A stretch of DNA of 64,000 nucleotides from Deltaproteobacteria bacterium (GTDB lineage Bacteria > Myxococcota_A > UBA9160 > PR03), in the NCBI GenBank assembly GCA_035063765.1, contig JAPSFT010000020.1, forward strand, positions 21,559 to 85,558, read 5' to 3'. The stretch's first letter is position 1, and the number at the start of each line of letters is the position of its first letter. This document shows positions 33,144-41,167 of this stretch, piece after piece. The position numbers and the translations under genes are program-made. Under the pieces are notes generated by a model. It was not told the origin of the DNA. It did not search any database and saw only the letters and a list, made by a program, of their open reading frames with translations.

Positions 33144-34705
33144 GCGCCCGCCTCCGTCCCGGCCGCGGGCCGGTGGGCGAGCGCGCGGCGCGCCTCGCTG
33201 CGGTCGTCGAAGGGCAGCCGCTCGCGGCCGACGATCTGGTAGTCCTCGTGGCCCTTGCCGGCGATCACCACCGTGTCCTCCGGGCGGGCGAGCGCCACCG
33301 CGAGCGCGATCGCCTCGTGGCGGTCGGCGATCCGGGCGTAGCCGCGCTCGGCGCCGTCGAGGGCGCCGGCCGCGACGGCACGCAGCCCCGTGAGGCCGGC
33401 CACCACGTCGTCGAGGATGCGCTCGGGGTCCTCGCGCCGCGGGTTGTCGCTCGTGACGATGACGCGGTCGCTCCAGCGCGCCACCGCCTCCGCCATCGGG
33501 ACCCGCTTGCTGCGGTCCCGCTCTCCGCCGCAGCCGAAGACGGTGACGAGGCGCCCCTGCGCGAGCGGCCGCACCGTGCGCAGGAGCTTGTCGACGGCGT
33601 CGGGGGTGTGCGCGTAGTCGACGAGCACGGTGGGCACGCCGGGGCGGTTCGGGTCGACGCGCTCGATCCGGCCGGGCACCTGCGCGCACTCCGCAGCGCC
33701 CCGCGCGATCGCCTCGGGGCCGAGCCCGAGCGCCACGGCGCAGCCCGCCGCCACGAGCAGGTTCTCGAGATTGAAGTCGCCGAGCAGCGGCAGCGTGAGC
33801 GCGAGCGGTCCCCCGGGCAGCCGCAGCCGCGCGTGGCTTCCCTCGAGCGCGACGCGGGCGTCCTCGAGCGCGACGTCGACACCCGGCCCGGGCTTGCGCG
33901 ACACGCGCAGCAGGCGGGCGCCGGCCTGGCGGGCAGCCGCCTCGAAGTGCGGCGCGCTCGGGTCGTCGGCGTTCACCACGGCCGCCGCGCCCGGCCGCAG
34001 CCGCTCGCCGAACAGCCGCAGCTTGGCGTCGCGGTAGGCCTCCATCGTGCCGTGGAAGTCGAGATGGTCCTGGGTGACGTTCGTCACGCCGGCCACCGCG
34101 AAGCGGCACTCGTCGGTGCGGCCCATGGCGAGGGCGTGGGACGAGACCTCCATCGCCACGGCGTCGACGCCGCGCGTGCGCATCGCCCGCAGGATGCGCT
34201 GGAGCTCGAGGCTCTCGGGGGTGGTGTTGAGCGTGCGCTGGCGCTCGCCGGCGTAGCGCACCTCGACGGTGCCGATCACACCGGGCCGGCGGCCGGCGGC
34301 GGCGAGCATCGCCTCGAGCAGGTAGGTGGTGCTGGTCTTGCCGTTGGTGCCGGTGATCCCGACGAGCTCGAGCTCCTCGGAGGGGTGGCCGTAGAAGCGC
34401 GCGGCCAGCGGCGCCAGCGCGCGGCGCGTGTCGGCCACGAGCACCGCCGGCCGGCCGCCGCGCTCGAGCCCGGCCGGCAGCTCCTCGACCACCAGCGCGG
34501 CCGCGCCGAGCGCGAGCGCCTGGCCGAGGTGCCGGTGCGCATCCACCTGCGCCCCGCGCAGCGCGACGAAGAGGTCGCCCGGCACGACCGCGCGCGAGTC
34601 GATCGCGACCCCCCGGATCGGGACACCGAGCGCCGCGTCGCCGCCTTCGATGCGCAGCGCCTCGCGTCCCGCCGGAAGTGCTGCGAGGAGCTCGCCGAGC
34701 CTCAT
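33140..34705 (-). CDS. murE: UDP-MurNAc-tripeptide synthetase MurE (meso-diaminopimelate type)
   Basis: The 521-residue ligase starts at ATG 34705, four nt after the ftsI stop. It shows IDSRAVVPGDLFVALRG, the ATP loop GITGTNGKTSTTYLLEAML, NTTPESLELQRILRAM, MEVSSHALAMGRTDECRFAVAGVTNVTQDHLDFHGTMEAY, VDYAHTPDAVDKLLRTV and FGCGGERDRSKRVPMAEAV. The motif DNPRREDP marks specificity for meso-diaminopimelate rather than lysine, so the cell has Gram-negative-type peptidoglycan. The C-terminus carries AGKGHEDYQIVG. Confidence 0.98.
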   Translation of the reverse strand: MRLGELLAALPAGREALRIEGGDAALGVPIRGVAIDSRAVVPGDLFVALRGAQVDAHRHLGQALALGAAALVVEELPAGLERGGRPAVLVADTRRALAPLAARFYGHPSEELELVGITGTNGKTSTTYLLEAMLAAAGRRPGVIGTVEVRYAGERQRTLNTTPESLELQRILRAMRTRGVDAVAMEVSSHALAMGRTDECRFAVAGVTNVTQDHLDFHGTMEAYRDAKLRLFGERLRPGAAAVVNADDPSAPHFEAAARQAGARLLRVSRKPGPGVDVALEDARVALEGSHARLRLPGGPLALTLPLLGDFNLENLLVAAGCAVALGLGPEAIARGAAECAQVPGRIERVDPNRPGVPTVLVDYAHTPDAVDKLLRTVRPLAQGRLVTVFGCGGERDRSKRVPMAEAVARWSDRVIVTSDNPRREDPERILDDVVAGLTGLRAVAAGALDGAERGYARIADRHEAIALAVALARPEDTVVIAGKGHEDYQIVGRERLPFDDRSEARRALAHRPAAGTEAGA

Positions 34706-34709
34706 GACG

Positions 34710-36665
34710 TCAGCCTCGACCTCCCGCCGGCGCGAAGCGCACCCGCAACGTCTCGCGTCCGGCCGTGACGATCGTGCCGGGCACGGGCTCCTGTGTCACG
34801 GCCCGCCCGTGCCCGGTCAGCTCGAGCCGCAGGGCGGTGCGCGCGGTGCGCTCCACCACCTCCGCGACGGTGAGCCCGCGCAGGTCCGGCACCAGCACGC
34901 GGTCGCCCTGGCTCGCGACCCCTCCGGCCCGCGCGGGGACCGCCGCGGTCCGCGTGGCGGGCGCCGTCGGATCCAGCCACTCGGGCTCGGTCGGGATCCC
35001 GAGCTGGGTCAGGTGCGCCGCCGCCACCTTTGCGAAGACGGGCGCGGCCACGATGCCGCCGGTGTGCAGGCCCGTCGGCTCGTCGATCGCCACCGCGATC
35101 GCCACCCGCGGGTCGTCGGCCGGCGCGAGCCCCACGAACCAGCCGATGTAGCGCTTCTGCGAGTAGCGGCCGTTCGGCTCGAGCTTCTGCGCGGTGCCGG
35201 TCTTGCCGGCGACCGCGAGTCCGCGCAGCCGCGCGCGCCGGCCGGTGCCGCCTTCCACGTGTACGACGCCGGCCAGCATGTCCATCACGGCCGCCGCTGC
35301 CTCCGGCGACACCGCGCGGCGTCCCGTGCCGAGGGGCAGCGCCTGCCAGGCGCCCCCCGGCGCGCGGCGCGCGCGGACGAGGCGCGGCGGCATCCAGACC
35401 CCGCCGTTGCCCAGCGCCGCGACCGCTGCCGCGAGCTGCACCGGCGTGACCGAGATGCCCTGCCCGAAGGTCGCGGTGGCGGCGTCGACCGGACGCCAGC
35501 GCGACACGTCGCGCAGCAGCCCGCTCGACTCCCCCGGGAAGCCGCTGCCCGTGCCCGCGCCGAAGCCGAAGCGCCGCAGCGTCTCGTAGTGGCGGCGCGC
35601 GCCCACCCGCTGGCCGATGATCACGGCTCCGACGTTGCTCGAGACGCGCAGGATGCCGGCCACGTCGAGGCTCGGCTTCGGGTGCAGATCGCGGATCGTC
35701 TTGCCCGGCACGCGCAGGCCGCCGCGCAGGTCGAAGACCTCGTGGCTCTTCACCGCGCCCGCGTCGAGCGCGGCCGCGATGACGAAGGTCTTGAAGGTGG
35801 AGCCGGGCTCGAAGGCGTCGCTGAACGCGCGCGAGCGGGTGTCGCCGAACGGGAGGGTGCGGAAGTGGTTCGGGTCGAAGCCGGGGCTCTCGGCGAGCGC
35901 CAGCACGTCGCCCGTGCGCGGATCGAGCGAGACCACGAAGCCGCCCTTCGCACGGGCCTTCGCGACGCCCTCCGCGAGCGCCGCCTCGGCGTCGGCCTGG
36001 AAGTGGAGGTCGAGGGTGAGCGCCACGTCGCCGCCAGCCGTGGCGTTCCGGTCGAGGCCCGGCCCGAGCAGCAGGCGGCCGCGCGCATCGCGCTCGACGG
36101 CGACGCGCTGCGGGCGGCCTACCAGGAACGCGTTCTCCATCTGCTCGACGCCGCGCACGCCCTGGCCGTCGATGTTGGCGAAGCCGACGAGGCGCGCGGC
36201 GAGCGCGCCGTGCGGGTAGGCCCGGCGCGGCTCGCTCACGGTCCCGATCCCGGCCAGGTCGAGCGCTCGCACCCGCTCCGCCCGTTCCTCGTCGACCCAG
36301 CGCTTCACGAACACGAAGGGCCGCCGCCGGGCGAGCCGCTCACGCAACCGCGCGGCGTCGAGATCGAGGAGCGCGCCGAGCTGCTGCGCGGTCGCGTCGG
36401 GATCCGTGATCTCCGAAGGCACCGCGTAGACCGACGCGACGCCCACCGTGAGCGCCAGATCCACCCCCTCGCGGTCGACGATGCGGCCGCGCTCGGGCGC
36501 GAGCTCGAGCGCGCTGAGGAGCTGGCTGCGGCCGCGCTCGGTGCTGCGGCCGGCGAGCAGCGTGAGCTGCGCCGCGCGCACCGTGAGGCTCGCGAAGGCG
36601 AGCAGCAGCAGTGCGTAGACGATCCGCAGGCGCAGGCGGAGCGGACCCAGGTCGGGCGCCCTCAC
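34710..36665 (-). CDS. ftsI: Division-specific penicillin-binding protein (FtsI/PBP3-type) with C-terminal PASTA domain
   Basis: The 651-residue transpeptidase starts at GTG 36665, overlapping the ftsL stop. After a short cytosolic part and one membrane helix (IVYALLLLAFASLTVRAAQL) comes the PBP dimerisation domain. The catalytic domain has the nucleophile motif STFK (FEPGSTFKTFVIA), SSN (LRVSSNVGAVI) and KTGTAQ (VAGKTGTAQKLEPNG). A single PASTA domain follows (VLVPDLRGLTVAEVVERTARTALRLELTG), as in Spo/PBP2x-like and deltaproteobacterial enzymes rather than E. coli FtsI. It cross-links septal peptidoglycan with FtsW. Confidence 0.97.
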   Translation of the reverse strand: MRAPDLGPLRLRLRIVYALLLLAFASLTVRAAQLTLLAGRSTERGRSQLLSALELAPERGRIVDREGVDLALTVGVASVYAVPSEITDPDATAQQLGALLDLDAARLRERLARRRPFVFVKRWVDEERAERVRALDLAGIGTVSEPRRAYPHGALAARLVGFANIDGQGVRGVEQMENAFLVGRPQRVAVERDARGRLLLGPGLDRNATAGGDVALTLDLHFQADAEAALAEGVAKARAKGGFVVSLDPRTGDVLALAESPGFDPNHFRTLPFGDTRSRAFSDAFEPGSTFKTFVIAAALDAGAVKSHEVFDLRGGLRVPGKTIRDLHPKPSLDVAGILRVSSNVGAVIIGQRVGARRHYETLRRFGFGAGTGSGFPGESSGLLRDVSRWRPVDAATATFGQGISVTPVQLAAAVAALGNGGVWMPPRLVRARRAPGGAWQALPLGTGRRAVSPEAAAAVMDMLAGVVHVEGGTGRRARLRGLAVAGKTGTAQKLEPNGRYSQKRYIGWFVGLAPADDPRVAIAVAIDEPTGLHTGGIVAAPVFAKVAAAHLTQLGIPTEPEWLDPTAPATRTAAVPARAGGVASQGDRVLVPDLRGLTVAEVVERTARTALRLELTGHGRAVTQEPVPGTIVTAGRETLRVRFAPAGGRG

Positions 36666-37111
36666 GGGGCCGGCTCCGGGCACGCGCGCGGGTGGTCGAG
36701 GTCGACGAGACAGGCGGCCGGCGCGAGCCCGAGCTCGCCGGCCAGCGCCTCGAGCCGGCGCGGGTCGCGCAGGTGGCGCACCTGCACGATCAGGCGGCGC
36801 TGCTGGTCGAGCAGCTCCTGCTCGGCACGCACGGCGTCGGCCAGCGCGTAGCGCAGGCGGATCGAGTCCATGCGCAGCGAGACGAGCAACAGTGCTGCGC
36901 ACACGGCGCCCGCCGCGAGGGCACCGAGCGCCGCCGGCCGCGGCCAGGCGAGACGCCGGTGCGCGGGCGGAGGTGCCGAGACGTCGCGCCCGGTCAGGAT
37001 CCAGGGCTGGGGGGGCTGCCCGCGCCGGCCGCGCCCGAAGCGCGGCGAGCGCGGTCCCCCGGCCGGGCGCGGAAGCGGAGGCAGCGACGGACGGCGGAGC
37101 GGGATCGACAT
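36662..37111 (-). CDS. ftsL: Cell division protein FtsL-like
   Basis: The 149-residue bitopic protein starts at ATG 37111, sharing TGATG with the rsmH stop. A long Pro/Arg-rich cytosolic segment (about 1-60) leads to one membrane helix (PAALGALAAGAVCAALLLVSL) and a short coiled coil (RYALADAVRAEQELLDQQRRLIVQVRHLRDPRRLEALAGELGL). The final RRLEALAGELGLAPA matches the FtsL end. FtsL recruits and activates FtsWI with FtsB/FtsQ. Sequence conservation is low in the family, so the call rests on layout and position between rsmH and ftsI. Confidence 0.85.
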   Translation of the reverse strand: MSIPLRRPSLPPLPRPAGGPRSPRFGRGRRGQPPQPWILTGRDVSAPPPAHRRLAWPRPAALGALAAGAVCAALLLVSLRMDSIRLRYALADAVRAEQELLDQQRRLIVQVRHLRDPRRLEALAGELGLAPAACLVDLDHPRACPEPAP

Positions 37112-38106
37112 CAGGCGGCCTCCGATTCGGCGCGCAGCCGGCCGGCGCCCGAGGGGTCGGCGAGGCGTTCGGCGGCGCGGAGGCGGGCGGAACGCGCCCG
37201 CGGGTTGCTGTGCACCTCGTGCTCGGAGGGTCGCACGGCGCGCCGCGTGAGCAGGCGCAGCCGGGGCCGCCGCCCGCAGGTGCAGACAGGCTGGCGCGGC
37301 GGGCAGACGCAGCCGCGCGCCTCGGCGCGCAGCCGCTCCTTCACGATCCGGTCCTCGAGCGAGTGGTAGGCGATCACGACCAGGCGGCCGCGCGGCGCGA
37401 GCGCCTCGATTGCGGCCTCGAGGCCCTCCTCGAGCGCGGCCAGCTCGTCGTTGACGGCGATGCGCAGGGCCTGGAAGACGAGCGTCGCGGGATGGTGTCG
37501 GCGTCCCCCGCCGACCCGCGCGCGCGCCACGACCGCCAGCAGGTCGCGGGCCGTGCGCAGGGGGGCGGTCCGGCGCGCCTCCACGATCGCCTCCGCGAGA
37601 CGCCGGGCACCCGGCAGCTCGCCGTACTCGCGGAACCAGCGCTCGAGCTCCGCGGGAGGTGCCTCGGCGAGCAGGCGCGCCGCCGTGTCCGGACTGCGCG
37701 CATCCATCCGCATGTCGAGGGCCGTCACGTCCGCGCTCTCCTCGGCGAAACGGAAACCGCGTTGCGGGGCGTCGAGCTGCCGCGAGGAGACGCCGAGATC
37801 GAGCAGCACCGCATCCACCCGGGTGACCCCCCGCGCCTCGAGGACCCGACCGAGCTCCCGGAACGAGGCGCGCTCGAGGTGCACGCGATCCCCGAAGCAG
37901 GCCAGCCGCGCGGCGCAGGCCTCGAGCGCCTCCTCGTCGACGTCGAGTCCGATCAAGCTTCCGCTGGGAGCGATCGCCTGGAGAATCGCCTCGGCGTGGC
38001 CGCCGCCGCCGACCGTGCCGTCCACCACCCGGGAGCCGGGCCGGAGGGCGAGCGACGCGAGGCTCTCGTCGAGAAGGACCGGCCGGTGATAGTCGGACCC
38101 GGCCAA
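37111..38106 (-). CDS. rsmH: 16S rRNA (cytosine(1402)-N(4))-methyltransferase RsmH
   Basis: The 331-residue protein is read from TTG 38106, with GGGAG eight nt upstream; further upstream the frame lacks homology-like sequence. It begins LAGSDYHRPVLLDESLASLALRPGSRVVDGTVGGGGHAEAIL, the SAM-binding signature of MraW/RsmH, and continues DAVLLDLGVSSRQLDAPQRGFRF, GGGRRHHPATLVFQALRIAVNDELAALEEGLEAA and VIAYHSLEDRIVKERLR. It N4-methylates C1402 in the decoding centre. The C-terminus has a CVCPPRQPVCTCGRRP zinc-like cluster, common in the family. Confidence 0.97.
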   Translation of the reverse strand: MAGSDYHRPVLLDESLASLALRPGSRVVDGTVGGGGHAEAILQAIAPSGSLIGLDVDEEALEACAARLACFGDRVHLERASFRELGRVLEARGVTRVDAVLLDLGVSSRQLDAPQRGFRFAEESADVTALDMRMDARSPDTAARLLAEAPPAELERWFREYGELPGARRLAEAIVEARRTAPLRTARDLLAVVARARVGGGRRHHPATLVFQALRIAVNDELAALEEGLEAAIEALAPRGRLVVIAYHSLEDRIVKERLRAEARGCVCPPRQPVCTCGRRPRLRLLTRRAVRPSEHEVHSNPRARSARLRAAERLADPSGAGRLRAESEAA

Positions 38107-38185
38107 CCGGATTCTCCCGCCTCGTGACTCTGCGGGCCAGGCGCCTTGCACCCTGCCCGACCGAGCAGGCCAGGTTCTCCTGCTG

Positions 38186-38332
38186 TCTCCCGGCGGCCTC
38201 CGCCGCCGGGAGAAAAGGGGTGCCTCGGAGCTCCAGGAAGGGAACGGTTCGCACCCCCCTTTGCTCCCCGCTCCCTCGACTAAGGAGCTCCGAGGACACC
38301 CCCTCTCAATCGGAGGCCATCCGGCCTCCGAT
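38186..38332. promoter_or_regulatory. Three stacked inverted repeats in the mraZ-rsmH spacer
   Basis: The 246-nt spacer holds a perfect 10-bp hairpin, ATCGGAGGCC/GGCCTCCGAT (38309-38332). A long-range 12-bp repeat, CCTCGGAGCTCC (38223-38234) with GGAGCTCCGAGG (38284-38295), is extended by GGGGTG/CACCCC with one bulge. A perfect 12-bp hairpin, TCTCCCGGCGGC/GCCGCCGGGAGA with a 4-nt loop, lies at 38186-38213. No T-tract follows any of them. As transcribed from mraZ toward rsmH they could form an attenuator or mRNA-processing structure. No ORF of note lies here. Confidence 0.7.
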
Positions 38333-38352
38333 CCCCCCAGCATCGAATCCAA

Positions 38353-38793
38353 TCAGTGCCCAAGCTTCGAGACCTCCGCGGAGATCTCGCCGAAGCGCGC
38401 CAGCGTCCGCTGATGACCTTCTTCGAAGCGGCGCCGGTCCCAGATCTCGATCCAGTTGCCGACGCCCGCGATCACCACTTCCTTCTCGATCTGGGCGTGC
38501 TCGCGCATGTGGGCCGGGATCAGGATCCGGCCCTGCGAGTCCGGCGCGCACGCCTCGCTGTGGGCGATGAAGAAGCGGGCGAGCTCCTGACCCTGGAGAT
38601 GGAGCGGGTCGACCGCCATCAGCCGGTCCGCGAACGCCTGGAAGTCCTCGTGCGCGAAGAGCGCGAGATGATCCGGCCGGATCGTCAGGGTCGGCGCGAG
38701 CTGGCTGCGGCGCTGGAGCTCCATCCGGATCCCCGCCGGGATGCTCACCCGGCCCTTCGCATCGATCTGGTGGACGAACCGGCCCTGGAACAT
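38353..38793 (-). CDS. mraZ: Transcriptional regulator MraZ
   Basis: The 146-residue protein starts at ATG 38793 (MFQGRFVHQIDAKGRVSIPAGIR) behind GGAAGAG; an upstream in-frame start adds 19 residues that overlap the operator. It consists of two AbrB-like SpoVT halves, each with a DxKGRxxIP signature: IDAKGRVSIPAG and DSQGRILIPAHMREHAQIEKEVVIAGVGNWIEIWD. MraZ binds repeated TGGGN boxes upstream of its own gene and represses the dcw operon. It is the first gene of the cluster here, and three such boxes are present upstream. Confidence 0.97.
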   Translation of the reverse strand: MFQGRFVHQIDAKGRVSIPAGIRMELQRRSQLAPTLTIRPDHLALFAHEDFQAFADRLMAVDPLHLQGQELARFFIAHSEACAPDSQGRILIPAHMREHAQIEKEVVIAGVGNWIEIWDRRRFEEGHQRTLARFGEISAEVSKLGH

Positions 38794-38835
38794 CGAGTCT
38801 CTTCCGGTTCGCAGTGGGCTCGGTCGGAGGTGATT

Positions 38836-38860
38836 CCCACTTTCTCCCACCTGTCCCCAC
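38836..38860 (-). promoter_or_regulatory. MraZ operator: three TGGGN boxes at 10-nt spacing
   Basis: On the minus strand TGGGG (38856-38860 on plus numbering), TGGGA (38846-38850) and TGGGA (38836-38840) recur at exactly 10-nt intervals, each preceded by G. This is the arrangement MraZ binds in other bacteria. They lie between the predicted transcription start (about 38863) and the mraZ ATG, in position to repress the whole dcw operon. Confidence 0.88.
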
Positions 38861-38869
38861 CGAGACGCA

Positions 38870-38899
38870 CTTCTACCCCACCAGGCCGGGGGCGGTCAA
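38870..38899 (-). promoter_or_regulatory. dcw operon promoter
   Basis: On the minus strand TTGACC (38894-38899) serves as -35 and TAGAAG (38870-38875) as -10, separated by 18 nt, pointing into mraZ. Immediately downstream are the MraZ boxes. The surrounding 38900-39034 region also contains an 8-bp hairpin (AACCCCAA/TTGGGGTT near 38967-38986) that may terminate upstream transcription. Confidence 0.65.
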
Positions 38900-39034
38900 G
38901 CAAGAAAAGCGCGGAACCCGTTGGAATCGCGAAAATTTTTCTGGTGGGAGGAGGATCCGGAGGCAACCCCAACATCTTGGGGTTCATGATCCGGATGCCT
39001 ACGAGATATCGACCCGCGGGGGTCGGGAGCCGGC

Positions 39035-40090
39035 TCAGGCCGAGCCGACCCCGTGGTGGAAGCGGCGCTGGACGGCGGCCACGCGGTCCACGACGTGGGC
39101 GAGCGTGCTGCCCGGCTCGAGTCGCGGGCAGGGCTCCGGATCCCCGGGATCGTGGGCGAGCAGCGCGTCGAGCACGGCGCCGGCGCCCTCGCGCAGGCCG
39201 CTCCCCGCGTAGCCGCCCTCGAGCACGAACGCGACGCGCCCGCCGCAGGCATCGTCCGCGAGCGCGCGCACGATCCGCGTCATCTCCCTGAAACCGTGTT
39301 GCGTCACTTCCATCGACGCGAGCGGGTCGTCGCGATGCGCGTCGAACCCGCATGACACGAGAATAAGTTGAGGGCGGAACGAAGCGGTGACCGGCACCAG
39401 CACCCGGTGCAGGACGCCCAGGTACTCGGCGTTCCCGCAGCCGCCGGGCAGCGGGACGTTGACGGTGGCGCCGAGGCCCGCCCCCACGCCGGCCTCGCCG
39501 AAGTCGCCGGTTCCCGGGTAGAACGGGAACTGGTGGGTCGAGCAGTAGAGCAGGTCGCGCTCGGCCTCGAAGAGGTGCTGCGTGCCGTTGCCGTGATGCA
39601 CGTCCCAGTCGAGGATCAGGATCCGCTCCACGCCGTCCGCCCGCAGGGCGCGGGCGGCGATCGCCACGTTGTTGAAGAGGCAGAAGCCCATCGCGCGCTC
39701 GGCCTCGGCGTGGTGGCCCGGCGGGCGCACGGCTGCGAACGCGGCATCGGCGTCACCACGCGCCACGGCGCGTGCGGCCTCGATCGCCCCGCCGGCGGCG
39801 AGGAGCGCCACCTCGTAGCTCTCCGGCGACACGAAGGTGTCGGCGTCGAGGGGGGCGGGCGCCCGGCGCGCCGCGGCTGCGATGCGCTCGAGGTGCGCGC
39901 GCGGATGCACGGCGAGGATCTCCTCGGGCGTGGCGGGCCGCACCGGCCGGGCGAGCAGCCGCTCGCGTCTCGCCGCGAGCGCGTCCCCCACGGCGGCGAG
40001 CCGCTCCGGCCGCTCCGGATGGCCGGGGGGCGAGCGGTGCTCCCGGTAGCGCGCGTCGTCGAACACGGCGATGCGGCGCGTGACGGGCAT
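39035..40090 (-). CDS. Histone deacetylase family protein (acetylpolyamine/acetoin utilisation type)
   Basis: The 351-residue protein starts at ATG 40090. It has the class II HDAC pattern: HRSPPGHPERPERLAAVGDAL, AAVRPPGHHAEAERAMGFCLFNNVAIAARAL (active-site His pair), ILILDWDVHHGNGTQHLFEAERDLLYCSTHQFPFYPGTGDFGEAG (zinc ligands in DWDVH), LILVSCGFDAHRDDPLA (Asp/His ligands) and VAFVLEGGYAG (transition-state Tyr). It deacetylates an acetyl-lysine, acetylpolyamine or similar amide in the cytosol. It is the gene upstream of the dcw promoter on the same strand. Confidence 0.95.
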   Translation of the reverse strand: MPVTRRIAVFDDARYREHRSPPGHPERPERLAAVGDALAARRERLLARPVRPATPEEILAVHPRAHLERIAAAARRAPAPLDADTFVSPESYEVALLAAGGAIEAARAVARGDADAAFAAVRPPGHHAEAERAMGFCLFNNVAIAARALRADGVERILILDWDVHHGNGTQHLFEAERDLLYCSTHQFPFYPGTGDFGEAGVGAGLGATVNVPLPGGCGNAEYLGVLHRVLVPVTASFRPQLILVSCGFDAHRDDPLASMEVTQHGFREMTRIVRALADDACGGRVAFVLEGGYAGSGLREGAGAVLDALLAHDPGDPEPCPRLEPGSTLAHVVDRVAAVQRRFHHGVGSA

Positions 40091-40178
40091 CGGGGCGCAT
40101 GGTATCCCGTGGGCCTGGGCGGCGCCGACGCGCGGGGCCGCGGAGGCGTCGCAAGGGCGTGAGCGCGAGGGTGGCTTG

Positions 40179-41147
40179 ATGCACGCGCCGGGTTGCGTGG
40201 CGATCACGGGGCTGCGCAGCTTCGTCGGGCAGCGCCTCGCCGAGCGCCTCAGCGCGCGCGGGCACGGGCTGCGCGTGCTCGGCATCGACCTGCGGCGACC
40301 CTGGCGCCTCGAGCGCCGCGTCCCCTTCGAGCGCGTCGACCTGACCGATCCGAGCGCCAACGCCAGGCTCGCCGAGCTGTTCGCACGCGAGCGCGTCGAG
40401 GCGGTGGTGCACACCGCCTTCCGCCGCGACCCGACTCCCGACCTCGAGGCCGACCACGAGCTCGAGACGATCGGCACCTTGCACCTGCTCCACGCCTGCG
40501 CGGCGGCCAAGGTGTCGCGGCTGGTCGTGGCGTCGAGCACGATGCTCTACGGGCCGCGCCCGGACAACCCGCAGTACCTGTCCGAGTCCCATCCGCTGCG
40601 CGGCCATCCCGACGCGCACTGCATCCGCAACCGGGTCGAGATGGAGGAGCTGGTCGCCGAGTGGGGCCGCAAGCGCCCCGACGCCGACGTCACCGTCCTG
40701 CGCTGCGCCTGGGTCATGGGCCCGAGCCATTGGGACCGCGTGGTGCGCCATTTCGCAGGCTCGCTCGTCACGACCGTGCTCGGCTACGACCCGCTGCTGC
40801 AGTTCGTGCACGAGGACGACTGCCTCGATGCCTTCGAGCAGGCGGTTCTCGAGCGGCGCCGAGGCGTGTACAACGTGGTGGCGCCCGGGGCGCTGCCGCT
40901 CTCGATGCTGCTGCGGCTCGCGGGCAAGACGGCGCTGCCGGCCCCGGCGCCGCTCCTCTACCGGATCCGGGACCTGGCGTCGCGTACCCAGACCGGGGAC
41001 CCCCCCGCGGCCTTCTACGACTACCTGCGCTGGCTCTGGCTTGCGGAGGGCGAACGCGCCTGGAACGCGTTCGGCGAGCCGGTCTACAGCACGCGCGAGG
41101 CCTGGATCTCGTTCGTCGCGTCGCGCCGCATGCGGCAGTACCGCTGA
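40179..41147 (+). CDS. NAD-dependent epimerase/dehydratase (extended SDR)
   Basis: The 322-residue protein starts at ATG 40179 behind GAGGGTGG. It has the extended SDR layout: VAITGLRSFVGQRLAERLSARGHGLRVLGID (TGxxxxxGxxL nucleotide site with GLRSFVG variation), ERVDLTDP, VEAVVHTAF, and an SSTMLYG segment. The classic YxxxK is not obvious; RNRVEMEELV stands where that motif is expected, so activity may be altered or the protein may be a binding form. The role is probably sugar or lipid-head-group modification. It is followed 20 nt later by a PlsC-like acyltransferase. Confidence 0.8.
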   Translation: MHAPGCVAITGLRSFVGQRLAERLSARGHGLRVLGIDLRRPWRLERRVPFERVDLTDPSANARLAELFARERVEAVVHTAFRRDPTPDLEADHELETIGTLHLLHACAAAKVSRLVVASSTMLYGPRPDNPQYLSESHPLRGHPDAHCIRNRVEMEELVAEWGRKRPDADVTVLRCAWVMGPSHWDRVVRHFAGSLVTTVLGYDPLLQFVHEDDCLDAFEQAVLERRRGVYNVVAPGALPLSMLLRLAGKTALPAPAPLLYRIRDLASRTQTGDPPAAFYDYLRWLWLAEGERAWNAFGEPVYSTREAWISFVASRRMRQYR

Positions 41148-41167
41148 CGCAGGCTAGGATCGTCCCC

